From the NCBI GenBank assembly GCA_016845285.1, contig JAERSX010000717.1, positions 1-5,129 on the forward strand: a stretch of 5,129 nt of DNA. Direction: 5' to 3'. The stretch is from Deltaproteobacteria bacterium. Its GTDB lineage: Bacteria > Myxococcota_A > UBA796 > UBA2385. A program made the translations under genes and the position numbers. This document shows, piece after piece, positions 1 through 5,129 of this stretch. Within the stretch, counting starts at the first letter, position 1. Each line of letters starts with the position of its first letter. The notes under the pieces were generated by a model. The model was not told the DNA's origin. It worked only from the letters and a program-made list of their open reading frames with translations, and did no database searches.

Positions 1-37
1 CTACAGGCTCGGGGGCAAGGAGCATCGGCGAATGATG

Positions 38-59
38 GGCTCTTCCTCCGTGCGGAGCC
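38..59 (-). terminator. Weak hairpin downstream of the TerB gene
   Basis: Downstream of the TerB stop on the minus strand, GGCTC at 38-42 can pair with GAGCC at 55-59. A nested pair, CTCCG and CGGAG at 46-50 and 53-57, is an alternative fold. No run of T follows in the direction of transcription, so an intrinsic terminator is only a possibility. The rest of positions 1-90 shows no gene I can support. Confidence 0.2.
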
Positions 60-90
60 ACGTGTCCTGCCGGCGGTCGGGTCTGCAGGC

Positions 91-522
91 TCAGGTCCTG
101 TCCAGGATCTCCGCCTTGAGCTCGCTCACACGCTTGTACGACACACCGATGAGCGTGGTGATCGAGTTGACCAGACGGTCTTCGACGTCGGTGACCTCGC
201 CATCGGCGAGGACCACCTGCCACAGCGCCTTGGCCACACTGTCGCGGTCGTGCTGCGCTGGCAGGCGCGTCTTGATCACCCGACTGAGGCGAACGAGATC
301 TGCCGAACCGCTGCGTGCTGCTTCCACCGAAGCCATCAGCACGTCCAGCCGTCCGGGGTCGACAGCGAAGCTGGTGGTCAGACATGCCTCGATCGTGGAC
401 CGCTCACGCGCATCGAAGTCCGAGTCCGAGCGGGCCAGTTCGTCGAGGACCAACAGGATCGCAACCGCAGTATGCTCGCCTTCGCTGGTGGCTTCCAGCA
501 ACTCTCTTGCGGCCTGACCCAT
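91..522 (-). CDS. TerB-family (tellurite resistance B-like) protein
   Basis: This 143-residue, all-helical acidic protein has the two-repeat layout of the TerB superfamily. The first acidic motif is D33-x-D35-x-D37-x2-E40, after a hydrophobic helix (about 20-30). The second is A106-D107-G108-E109-V110 followed by D112, E114 and D115, then the closing segment LIGVS (124-128). In TerB these acidic residues bind metal, and members are linked to tellurite resistance or to membrane-associated stress complexes. Length is normal for stand-alone TerB proteins, and there is no signal peptide or membrane segment, so it should be cytoplasmic. The ATG start is supported by AGGAG at 530-534 with a 7-base spacer. 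None of the usual ter partners (TerC, TerD, TerZ) is visible, so a tellurite role cannot be claimed. It is transcribed divergently from the SulP gene and may share control with it. Confidence 0.85.
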   Translation of the reverse strand: MGQAARELLEATSEGEHTAVAILLVLDELARSDSDFDARERSTIEACLTTSFAVDPGRLDVLMASVEAARSGSADLVRLSRVIKTRLPAQHDRDSVAKALWQVVLADGEVTDVEDRLVNSITTLIGVSYKRVSELKAEILDRT

Positions 523-634
523 CGCGCAACTCCTATATTCATGGGGGGAGGCATGTCTGGCGGGGCATGGTGGACTGCTCCCTCTCGACCCAGACTCCTC
601 CGATTCCGCTCAAGCCTATCAGAGGCGCGACGGG

Positions 635-651
635 TGTTCGGCGGCCGGACA
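635..651. repeat. Imperfect inverted repeat in the TerB/SulP spacer
   Basis: TGTTCGG and CCGGACA flank a 3-base centre (CGG); the arms match at six of seven positions. The site lies between two divergent genes, a usual place for an operator bound by a dimeric repressor or activator. No regulator gene is next to it and the cognate protein is unknown. Confidence 0.4.
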
Positions 652-660
652 ACCATCTCA

Positions 661-672
661 CCACCGCGGTGG
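661..672. repeat. Perfect 12-base palindrome, possible operator
   Basis: CCACCGCGGTGG is a perfect palindrome 9 bases to the right of the inverted repeat at 635-651. It lies upstream of the likely SulP start and just ahead of an in-frame ATG at 685. In GC-rich DNA such palindromes can arise by chance, so a regulatory role is inferred from position only. Confidence 0.35.
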
Positions 673-738
673 CGAGGGCCCAGGATGCCAGCGAGTCGCT
701 GGAGTGTATGGGCGCAGATCGAGGGGCTCCCGAGATCA

Positions 739-768
739 TTGGATGAGGAGACGCGTTCACTGTATACA
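739..768 (+). promoter_or_regulatory. Weak candidate promoter for the SulP gene
   Basis: TTGGAT (739-744) and TATACA (763-768) are 18 bases apart and resemble sigma-70 -35 and -10 boxes, each matching four of six positions. Transcription would begin near 775, giving a nearly leaderless message at the chosen ATG. That would fit the absence of an SD there, but the match is weak. Confidence 0.2.
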
Positions 769-774
769 ACGCAC

Positions 775-3060
775 ATGCCTTCACATGACGTTGTGGCCTC
801 TGTGGACACCTCGTCCGTTTCGTCGATGGCGAAACGGGTGCGTGCCGAGCTCCAGCCGTCGCGGCTGTTTCCCACCTTGACCGCCGGCTTCGTGGTAGGT
901 CTCATCGTGGTGAACGTAGCGATCTCGGTGGCCACACTCGTCTTTCAGGGGGAGCTTCAGCAGTTCCTCGCACAAGGGATCGGACTGGCTCTGTTCTCGG
1001 GTGTCCTGGTCAGTGTCGTGACCTCGGTGTCCAGTTCTTATCCGGGGATGGTGGGGCAAGCCCAGGACCGGGTGGCACCTGGTCTCGCGCTGATCGCGGG
1101 CGGCGTCGCCGCCCAGATGGCGGGGGTCGCGTCCAGCGAGGCCATCTTCCTGACGGTCGTGGCAGCGCTTGCGCTGACGTCCATCAGCACCGGTCTGTTG
1201 TTGACGTTGCTCGGTGCGTTCAAGATGGGCAACCTCATCCGGTTCATTCCCTACCCGGTGATCGGCGGCTTCCTGGGGGGCACTGGCTACCTGTTGGTCA
1301 AGGGCTCTTTGGACGTCATGACCACCCTCTCCATCGACGGGCCGACGCTCGGGCTGTTGTTCGAGGTCGAGGTGCTTCCGCTGTGGCTGGTGGGGGTCGC
1401 GTACGGGGTCGTGCTCACCTACGCCTCTTCCCGCTACAAGCACTTCCTGGTGATGCCGGTTCTGTTGCTCGGGGGCATGGGGCTGTTCCACCTCGTGGTG
1501 TGGGGAAGCGGCACCCCGATGGACGACGTGCGGGCCGCGGGTTGGCTGCTGGGCACCCAAGGTCCTGATGGATCTCACCTGCCCTTCCCGCCGGGAGGCA
1601 GCTGGTCCTGGTTGACACCTGAGGCGGTCATGGCTGCCGACTGGTCGGTGGTGATGGGCCAGTCGAGCAACATGTTCACCATCTTCTTGATCACGTTGGT
1701 CTCGGTGCTGCTCAATGCGGGCGCGCTCGAGCTGGCGGTCAAGAGTGAGATCGACCTCAACCGGGAGCTGCGGGCGGCGGGTGTGGCAAACCTCTTCATC
1801 GGGGGCGCCAGCGGCACCGTCGGGTTCCAGTCCCTGTCCATGTCCCGCCTGGTCCATCAGATGGGGTCGAAGAGTCGGATCGTCGGGTTCATCGGGGCCA
1901 TTGTCTGTGTTGCGGTCCTGGCCAGCGGCACCACGGTGCTCAGCCTCTTGCCTCGTGCCGTCCTGGGAGGGCTGCTGTTCTTCCTGGGAGCACAGTTCCT
2001 CCTCGAGTGGCTCTACAGCGCGTACTCTCGTCTCACGCGGTCGGACTACGGGATCATCGTCCTCATCACCCTGACCATCGCCGTGTTTGGGTACAAGGAA
2101 GGGGTAGCGGTGGGCCTGGTGGCCTGCGTGCTGCTGTTCTTGGTCAGCTACAGCCAGGTGGATGTGGTCAGGTTGGCGATGGGTGGGAACCAGCTGCGCA
2201 GCAATGTCGCGCGACCCATCCAGCACGTGCGACTGCTCGAGCAGAGCGGCGACCAGCTCCAGGTCTACAAGCTGCAGGGCTACATCTTCTTCGGGACGGC
2301 AAATGGCCTGTACGAGCAGATGCGCAGCATGGTCGCCGAGCGTCCAGCGATTCGCTACCTCGTCTTCGACTTCAGCCGCGTGACCGGCATCGACTCGTCG
2401 TGCGTGCTGAGCTTCGTCAAGACGAGACAGCTCGCGGAGAATGGTGGGTTCACGTTGGTGTTCATCCGTATGTCGGACGAGATCCGCGACTTGCTCGACC
2501 GCGAGAAGTTCTCGGAGGTCTCCGACGAGGTGTTTCGGACCTTCACGGATCTGGACCATGCGCTCGAGTGGTGTGAGAACGAGCTCCTGGCGAGCTCTCA
2601 GGTGGTGGTGGGCCAGGTCGACAAGGCCTCGTTCGTGGAGCAACTGGAGCTCGACCTGGACGACGCCGAGATGCAGACGCTCCTGGCGTTCTTCGAGCGC
2701 AGGGTGATTGCGACCGGCACCGAGCTCCTGCGTCAGAGCGACGTGAGCACCGCGCTCTACTTGATCGACCGGGGACAGGTCACCACCGAGTTGTCGTTGG
2801 AGGACGGAACGGTGACACGCCTGCGTACCACCTACTCGGGCACCATCGTGGGTGAGATGGGCTTGATCCTGCGTCGTCCGAGGTCGGCGTCGGTGGTCGC
2901 TTCGCAGGAGTGCGTGGTCTACGAGCTGACGCAAGAGGGCCTGGAGCAGATGGAGCGGCAAGCACCTCGCGTGGCCATGATGTTCCACCACTTCCTGACG
3001 CGCTTGCTGGCCGAGCGACTGTCGAACAGCAACCGCATGCTGCAGTCGCTCCAGGAGTAG
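775..3060 (+). CDS. SulP/SLC26 anion transporter with STAS and cyclic-nucleotide-binding domains
   Basis: This inner-membrane anion transporter has 761 residues from the chosen start. About a dozen hydrophobic segments lie between residues 35 and 460. SulP hallmarks are the IPYPVIGGF motif (158-166), E319 and the IDLNREL segment (326-332), and the GASGTVGF half-helix region (344-351). A cytoplasmic STAS domain (about 478-595) follows, with DFSRVTGIDSS at 532-542; S541/S542 align with the phosphorylatable serine region of anti-sigma-factor antagonists. The last domain (about 615-745) is a cyclic-nucleotide-binding fold whose phosphate-binding cassette keeps G693-E694 and P702-R703-S704. E694 and R703 have the nine-residue spacing seen in protein kinase A regulatory subunits, so ligand binding is plausible. 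Substrate (sulfate, bicarbonate, other anions or amino acids) cannot be read from sequence. The start is uncertain. ATG 685 has GAGG at 674-677, but codons 685-774 are rich in otherwise rare triplets (AGT, GTA, AGA, ACA); ATG 826 would also leave the first membrane helix intact. Confidence 0.92.
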   Translation: MPSHDVVASVDTSSVSSMAKRVRAELQPSRLFPTLTAGFVVGLIVVNVAISVATLVFQGELQQFLAQGIGLALFSGVLVSVVTSVSSSYPGMVGQAQDRVAPGLALIAGGVAAQMAGVASSEAIFLTVVAALALTSISTGLLLTLLGAFKMGNLIRFIPYPVIGGFLGGTGYLLVKGSLDVMTTLSIDGPTLGLLFEVEVLPLWLVGVAYGVVLTYASSRYKHFLVMPVLLLGGMGLFHLVVWGSGTPMDDVRAAGWLLGTQGPDGSHLPFPPGGSWSWLTPEAVMAADWSVVMGQSSNMFTIFLITLVSVLLNAGALELAVKSEIDLNRELRAAGVANLFIGGASGTVGFQSLSMSRLVHQMGSKSRIVGFIGAIVCVAVLASGTTVLSLLPRAVLGGLLFFLGAQFLLEWLYSAYSRLTRSDYGIIVLITLTIAVFGYKEGVAVGLVACVLLFLVSYSQVDVVRLAMGGNQLRSNVARPIQHVRLLEQSGDQLQVYKLQGYIFFGTANGLYEQMRSMVAERPAIRYLVFDFSRVTGIDSSCVLSFVKTRQLAENGGFTLVFIRMSDEIRDLLDREKFSEVSDEVFRTFTDLDHALEWCENELLASSQVVVGQVDKASFVEQLELDLDDAEMQTLLAFFERRVIATGTELLRQSDVSTALYLIDRGQVTTELSLEDGTVTRLRTTYSGTIVGEMGLILRRPRSASVVASQECVVYELTQEGLEQMERQAPRVAMMFHHFLTRLLAERLSNSNRMLQSLQE

Positions 3061-3080
3061 GCGCCGTGAGCCGATGGCGC
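3061..3080 (+). terminator. Candidate hairpin after the SulP gene
   Basis: Directly after the SulP stop codon, GCGCCGT (3061-3067) can pair with ATGGCGC (3074-3080), giving a seven-pair stem with one G-U and a six-base loop. It lies in the 34-base gap between two convergent genes. No T-run follows, so efficiency as an intrinsic terminator is doubtful. On the opposite strand the G-U pair becomes a mismatch. Confidence 0.3.
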
Positions 3081-3094
3081 TCCGCTGGAGGACG

Positions 3095-4120
3095 TCAGTT
3101 GCGTGGGCAGGTCGCGTTCTTCGGGAGAGCCTGCGCACAAGCCTCCGTGCCTGACGCCGACTGCACTGTCTCGATCAGGCAGTTGATGCCCTGTTCGGCC
3201 TGTTCGCCGTACGCTCCCGGCCTGTAGGCCCCGAAGTCCAGGCAGCTCTGGATACACGCGTGCTGGCTGGGGTAGGTGGCGTGCTGGGTGCCACATCTCT
3301 GGGCGAGCTTGGAGCAGTACAGCTGATCGCACGCGAAGTTGTCCCACAGGCGGAAGGACTCCTGCATGTCCGGTTCGAGGTCGCAGGCGGTGGTCAAGAA
3401 GGTGCCCGAGCTACCCAAGGTGTTGAGCCGGTCGCGCATGGCGGGGTCGGTCTTGCAGGCTCTCTCGCACTGGGAGCGTACGAGGGTGCCGGTCTCGCCG
3501 GGAAAGCGTGAGGTGATCATGTGGCAGGTCTCGAGGACCTCGCAGCTCCCGAGGCAGAAGCCCTGGGGATCTGCTGCGATGGCGAGGTCCACCGCCCATC
3601 GGGTGCCATCCGTGCAGCCGTCCACCGTGTCAGGGGATGGCTTGTCCCGGCAGCGATCGCACATGTCCCCCCACCCATCTCCGTCGGCATCGGCCTGGTC
3701 GGGGTTGCTGTCGAGGGGGCAGTTGTCCTGGGGCATCTCCACGCGGTCTTGATCCCAGTCGCTGCCGGCGTGACGGGTCCTCCACTCATCTCTGGAGATC
3801 TGCTCGCGCGGTCCGACCGGGTGGGGGCAGCCCAGCTGCTGGCCGCCTGGCTCGGTGGGACAGGCATCGCATGCGTCGCCGTACACGTCCCCGTCCTGGT
3901 TGGACTGATCGGAGTTGGGCAGCTGTTGGCAGTTGTCGTGGTAGTCGTCGACCCCGTCCTGGTCGCTGTCGCGGCTCATCAACGTGCGCTTGAGCTGGTC
4001 TGGATCGATGGCGACTCCCTGGGAGGCTCCTCCGACCGGGTTCGCAGGGGACTGAGGGGCGGCGGCCTCGCTGGCGCTTGCCGTCAGGCACCAGAGCAGC
4101 GCCAACATCATCAGGTGCAT
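3095..4120 (-). CDS. Secreted protein with thrombospondin type 3 repeats and cysteine-rich modules
   Basis: The 341-residue product begins with a signal peptide: a hydrophobic stretch at 3-14, with cleavage plausible after A16 or A19. The stretch before C11 (LLWC) is not a good lipobox. Two thrombospondin type 3 modules (about 51-98 and 121-169) show the D-x-D-x-D-G, DNC and D-G-D-x-x-G-D-x-C-D pattern that binds calcium in this family. In the second, the first loop carries R126 where G is usual and M129 where D is usual. The mature part has 22 cysteines, an even number that suits disulfides. The second half (189-338) holds two modules with the spacing C-x3/4-C-x5/6-C, then C-x3-C, then C, resembling cysteine-rich modules common in myxobacterial exported proteins. 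I infer an extracytoplasmic, calcium-stabilised protein of unknown function. The start has GAGG at 4128-4131, 7 bases upstream; no in-frame start was found in the 40 bases upstream of it. Confidence 0.85.
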   Translation of the reverse strand: MHLMMLALLWCLTASASEAAAPQSPANPVGGASQGVAIDPDQLKRTLMSRDSDQDGVDDYHDNCQQLPNSDQSNQDGDVYGDACDACPTEPGGQQLGCPHPVGPREQISRDEWRTRHAGSDWDQDRVEMPQDNCPLDSNPDQADADGDGWGDMCDRCRDKPSPDTVDGCTDGTRWAVDLAIAADPQGFCLGSCEVLETCHMITSRFPGETGTLVRSQCERACKTDPAMRDRLNTLGSSGTFLTTACDLEPDMQESFRLWDNFACDQLYCSKLAQRCGTQHATYPSQHACIQSCLDFGAYRPGAYGEQAEQGINCLIETVQSASGTEACAQALPKNATCPRN

Positions 4121-4145
4121 GGGATGGCCTCGCGTGAAGGTGGCG

Positions 4146-4151
4146 ATTGTA
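4146..4151 (-). promoter_or_regulatory. Candidate -10 element for the TSP3 gene
   Basis: On the minus strand the hexamer reads TACAAT, five of six matches to the sigma-70 -10 consensus. Transcription would start near 4139, leaving a leader of about 19 bases that contains the SD at 4128-4131. No convincing -35 box lies 16-19 bases upstream, so it may be weak or activator-dependent. Confidence 0.35.
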
Positions 4152-4302
4152 GTGGTTTGGCAGCGGATCGCGACAGCTGTGGCGTGCCCCGTGTCCGAGG
4201 GCCGCTGTAAGTCGGATCCCGCCCGGTGCCGGATCGTTCTGGCAATGGTCTGCAGGACGTTCCGGCATCATGGGTCGGCAACGTCAGCATGAAGGTCCTC
4301 TC

Positions 4303-4641
4303 ATGAGCAGCCTCGACAGCTTCACCGAACATCAGCCGCTGCCGGACGGACGCTGGTGGATCGCCGAGTACGACGTGCTCGACCAACGGAACGACAGGGC
4401 CTTCTTCATCGTCACCCGAGACGACGGCACCGAGTTCTTCGTCGAAGTCGACGTGGGCGGCCCCGCGAGGGTCGCTTCTCCCGGATTTCGAGAGGAGCTC
4501 CGGGGCGAACTCGAACGTCTGGCTCTGGCGGGCGTGTCCAACACCACCCACGACGGGACATGGACGACGAAGGCCCGACTACAGGCGGCCGGCCGAAGCG
4601 TGGCGTCGCAAGCGAAGGTCTACTCGGGCATCTTCGACTGA
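4303..4641 (+). CDS. Hypothetical 112-residue protein
   Basis: I do not recognise a family. The acidic, soluble product has no signal peptide, membrane segment or cysteine. The N-terminal half looks beta-rich, with alternating hydrophobic strands (GRWWIAEYDV at about 17-26, RAFFIVTRDDGTEFFVEVDV at about 32-51). A charged helix follows (about 61-76), then a Ser/Thr- and Lys/Arg-containing tail that ends in GIFD. The ATG at 4303 is preferred because GAAGG at 4291-4295 precedes it by 7 bases. An in-frame ATG at 4270 would add 11 residues but has only a distant AGGA. The gene is divergent from the TSP3 protein gene (182 bases between start codons) and converges on the next gene 34 bases downstream. 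Coding is supported by G/C-ending codons and the SD. Confidence 0.7.
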   Translation: MSSLDSFTEHQPLPDGRWWIAEYDVLDQRNDRAFFIVTRDDGTEFFVEVDVGGPARVASPGFREELRGELERLALAGVSNTTHDGTWTTKARLQAAGRSVASQAKVYSGIFD

Positions 4642-4675
4642 CGTCGGCCGAGCATCCCGTCGCCGGAATGAGGTG

Positions 4676-4969
4676 TCAGAGCGCTTCGTAGGCTTCCTTC
4701 GAGCCCTTCATCAGCCGGCCGTTTTCATCGTTCAGAAAATCCGATGTATCGAAGGCCCAGCCAGGGACGCCTCGTGCAGTCATCGGACGGGCGGCGAACA
4801 ACGTCCGCTTCGACCCGTCCTCGATGGCTTCGGCGAGCCCGGGCATCTCCGATGGGTGCTCCCATCGGTTGAGCTCGTCCCCCACGTCGTCTGCTACGTC
4901 GTCTGCCTTCAGGAACTCGTAGGCCTCCTTCGCGGCAAGGAAGGTCGTGAGGCCCTCTTCGCGGCCCAC
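4676..4969 (-). CDS. Hypothetical protein, start uncertain, possibly frameshifted
   Basis: I do not recognise this protein. From the GTG at 4969 it has 97 residues, is acidic and soluble, and has no signal peptide or membrane segment. Visible features are a KEAYEFL helix near the N-terminus followed by a duplicated ADDV, a central stretch containing RWEHPSEMPGL and GVPGWAFDTSDFL, and a C-terminal KEAYEAL. Codons in 4676-4955 mostly end in G or C, supporting coding. The frame stays open upstream to an ATG at 5113, but that part is Arg/Ser-rich, does not look coding, and overlaps the opposite-strand zinc ribbon gene. No good SD precedes the GTG. Upstream of about 4957 another minus-strand frame looks more protein-like, so this may be the 3' part of a gene broken by a one-base deletion. 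It converges on the 112-residue gene. Confidence 0.5.
   Translation of the reverse strand: MGREEGLTTFLAAKEAYEFLKADDVADDVGDELNRWEHPSEMPGLAEAIEDGSKRTLFAARPMTARGVPGWAFDTSDFLNDENGRLMKGSKEAYEAL
4686..4701. repeat. 16-base direct repeat, second copy at 4917-4932
   Basis: TCGTAGGCTTCCTTCG here and TCGTAGGCCTCCTTCG at 4917-4932 differ at one base. They are 231 bases (77 codons) apart and encode the same KEAYE peptide in the same minus-strand frame, near the two ends of the hypothetical gene. Confidence 0.6.
4884..4907. repeat. 12-base tandem repeat encoding ADDV-ADDV
   Basis: Two adjacent units, ACGTCGTCTGCT and ACGTCGTCTGCC, differ only at the last base. On the minus strand each encodes Ala-Asp-Asp-Val in frame, so gain or loss of a unit would keep the reading frame. 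Confidence 0.75.
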
Positions 4970-5006
4970 TCGGCGTCGAGGCCTGATTCTTTGGCAAGCG
5001 ATGCGG

Positions 5007-5012
5007 TATGAT
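5007..5012 (+). promoter_or_regulatory. Candidate -10 element for the zinc ribbon gene
   Basis: TATGAT matches the sigma-70 -10 consensus at five of six positions and lies 18 bases before the start codon. Transcription would begin near 5019, just ahead of the SD at 5021-5025. No clear -35 box is present at the normal distance (TGATTC at 4984-4989 is poor). Confidence 0.3.
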
Positions 5013-5030
5013 TCGCTTCTGGGAGCACTG

Positions 5031-5129
5031 ATGTCTGAGCTCGTTCTCTGTGAGCGTTGTGCCACCCCGCTGGTTCGTGATGCCAGCTGCTGCCCCACCT
5101 GTTGTGCCCGCAAGAGAGCGGCCCAGGGT
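5031..5129 (+). CDS. Zinc ribbon protein, N-terminal fragment cut by the window end
   Basis: Only the first 33 codons are present. They encode C7-E-R-C10 and C21-P-T-C24 separated by ten residues, the four-cysteine pattern of a short zinc ribbon. Further cysteines at C20 and C25 flank the second pair. Basic residues follow (A26-R-K-R-A). Such N-terminal ribbons often precede a membrane segment or another domain in proteins of unknown function; what follows is outside the window. The ATG is supported by GGGAG at 5021-5025 with a 5-base spacer. It runs divergently from the hypothetical gene on its left. The function of the full protein cannot be inferred. Confidence 0.7.
   Translation, partial: MSELVLCERCATPLVRDASCCPTCCARKRAAQG

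Noticed and set aside
531..540. TATA-like sequence ahead of the TerB gene, also readable as TATATT on the plus strand
   Set aside because: On the minus strand it overlaps the SD, so the transcript would lack the ribosome site. On the plus strand no -35 lies at the right distance and the leader would exceed 220 bases.
250..774. N-terminal extension of the SulP frame
   Set aside because: It overlaps the TerB gene on the other strand, has no family similarity, and its residues (Arg, Trp, Ser, Pro) look like non-coding translation.
781..3138. 785-codon open frame on the minus strand opposite the SulP gene
   Set aside because: It is rich in Arg, His, Gln and Asp, has no recognisable domain, and mirrors the SulP codons. 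Long antisense frames are common in GC-rich genes.
3521..4210. 229-codon plus-strand open frame opposite the TSP3 gene
   Set aside because: The minus-strand frame has a signal peptide, ordered cysteines and TSP3 motifs; the plus-strand frame has no recognisable motif.
4164..4235. Three copies of CGGATC (4164, 4213, 4230) and ACAGCTGT (4173-4180) between the TSP3 and 112-residue genes
   Set aside because: Spacings are irregular and the words are short, so chance is a sufficient explanation.
4644..4666. Hairpin between the convergent 112-residue and 97-residue genes
   Set aside because: The stem needs a bulge and a wobble pair, and no T-run follows on either strand.
4991..5006. TTGGCA followed by GC, resembling a sigma-54 promoter
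   Set aside because: The GC lies two bases too close to the GG for a -24/-12 promoter.

Overview
The window is GC-rich bacterial DNA with short gaps between genes and a recognisable Shine-Dalgarno (SD) sequence in front of four of the six genes. A secreted protein that joins thrombospondin type 3 calcium-binding repeats to repeated Cys-x3/4-Cys modules points to Myxococcota or Bradymonadales (former deltaproteobacteria). This is inferred from gene content only; no rRNA, tRNA or marker gene is present.

Layout from left to right. Positions 91-522 (minus) encode a small TerB-family protein. After a 252-base divergent spacer holding two inverted repeats, a large plus-strand gene (about 775-3060) encodes a SulP/SLC26 anion transporter whose C-terminus carries a STAS domain followed by a cyclic-nucleotide-binding domain. 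It converges on a minus-strand gene (3095-4120) for an exported protein with two thrombospondin type 3 modules and a cysteine-rich C-terminal half. A divergent promoter region separates this from a small plus-strand orphan gene (4303-4641, 112 aa). That gene converges on a short minus-strand orphan (about 4676-4969), which may be a frameshifted remnant of a longer gene. The window ends inside a plus-strand gene that starts with a zinc ribbon (5031 onward).

The genes do not form one operon: orientations alternate minus, plus, minus, plus, minus, plus. The only apparent regulatory pairings are the divergent promoters of TerB/SulP, TSP3 protein/112-aa orphan, and 97-aa orphan/zinc ribbon. There is no mobile element, CRISPR array, RNA gene or defence cassette. 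The most interesting items are the transporter with two stacked cytoplasmic sensory domains, the inverted repeats in its upstream region, the modular cysteine-rich secreted protein with one eroded calcium loop, and the possible single-base frameshift near 4957.
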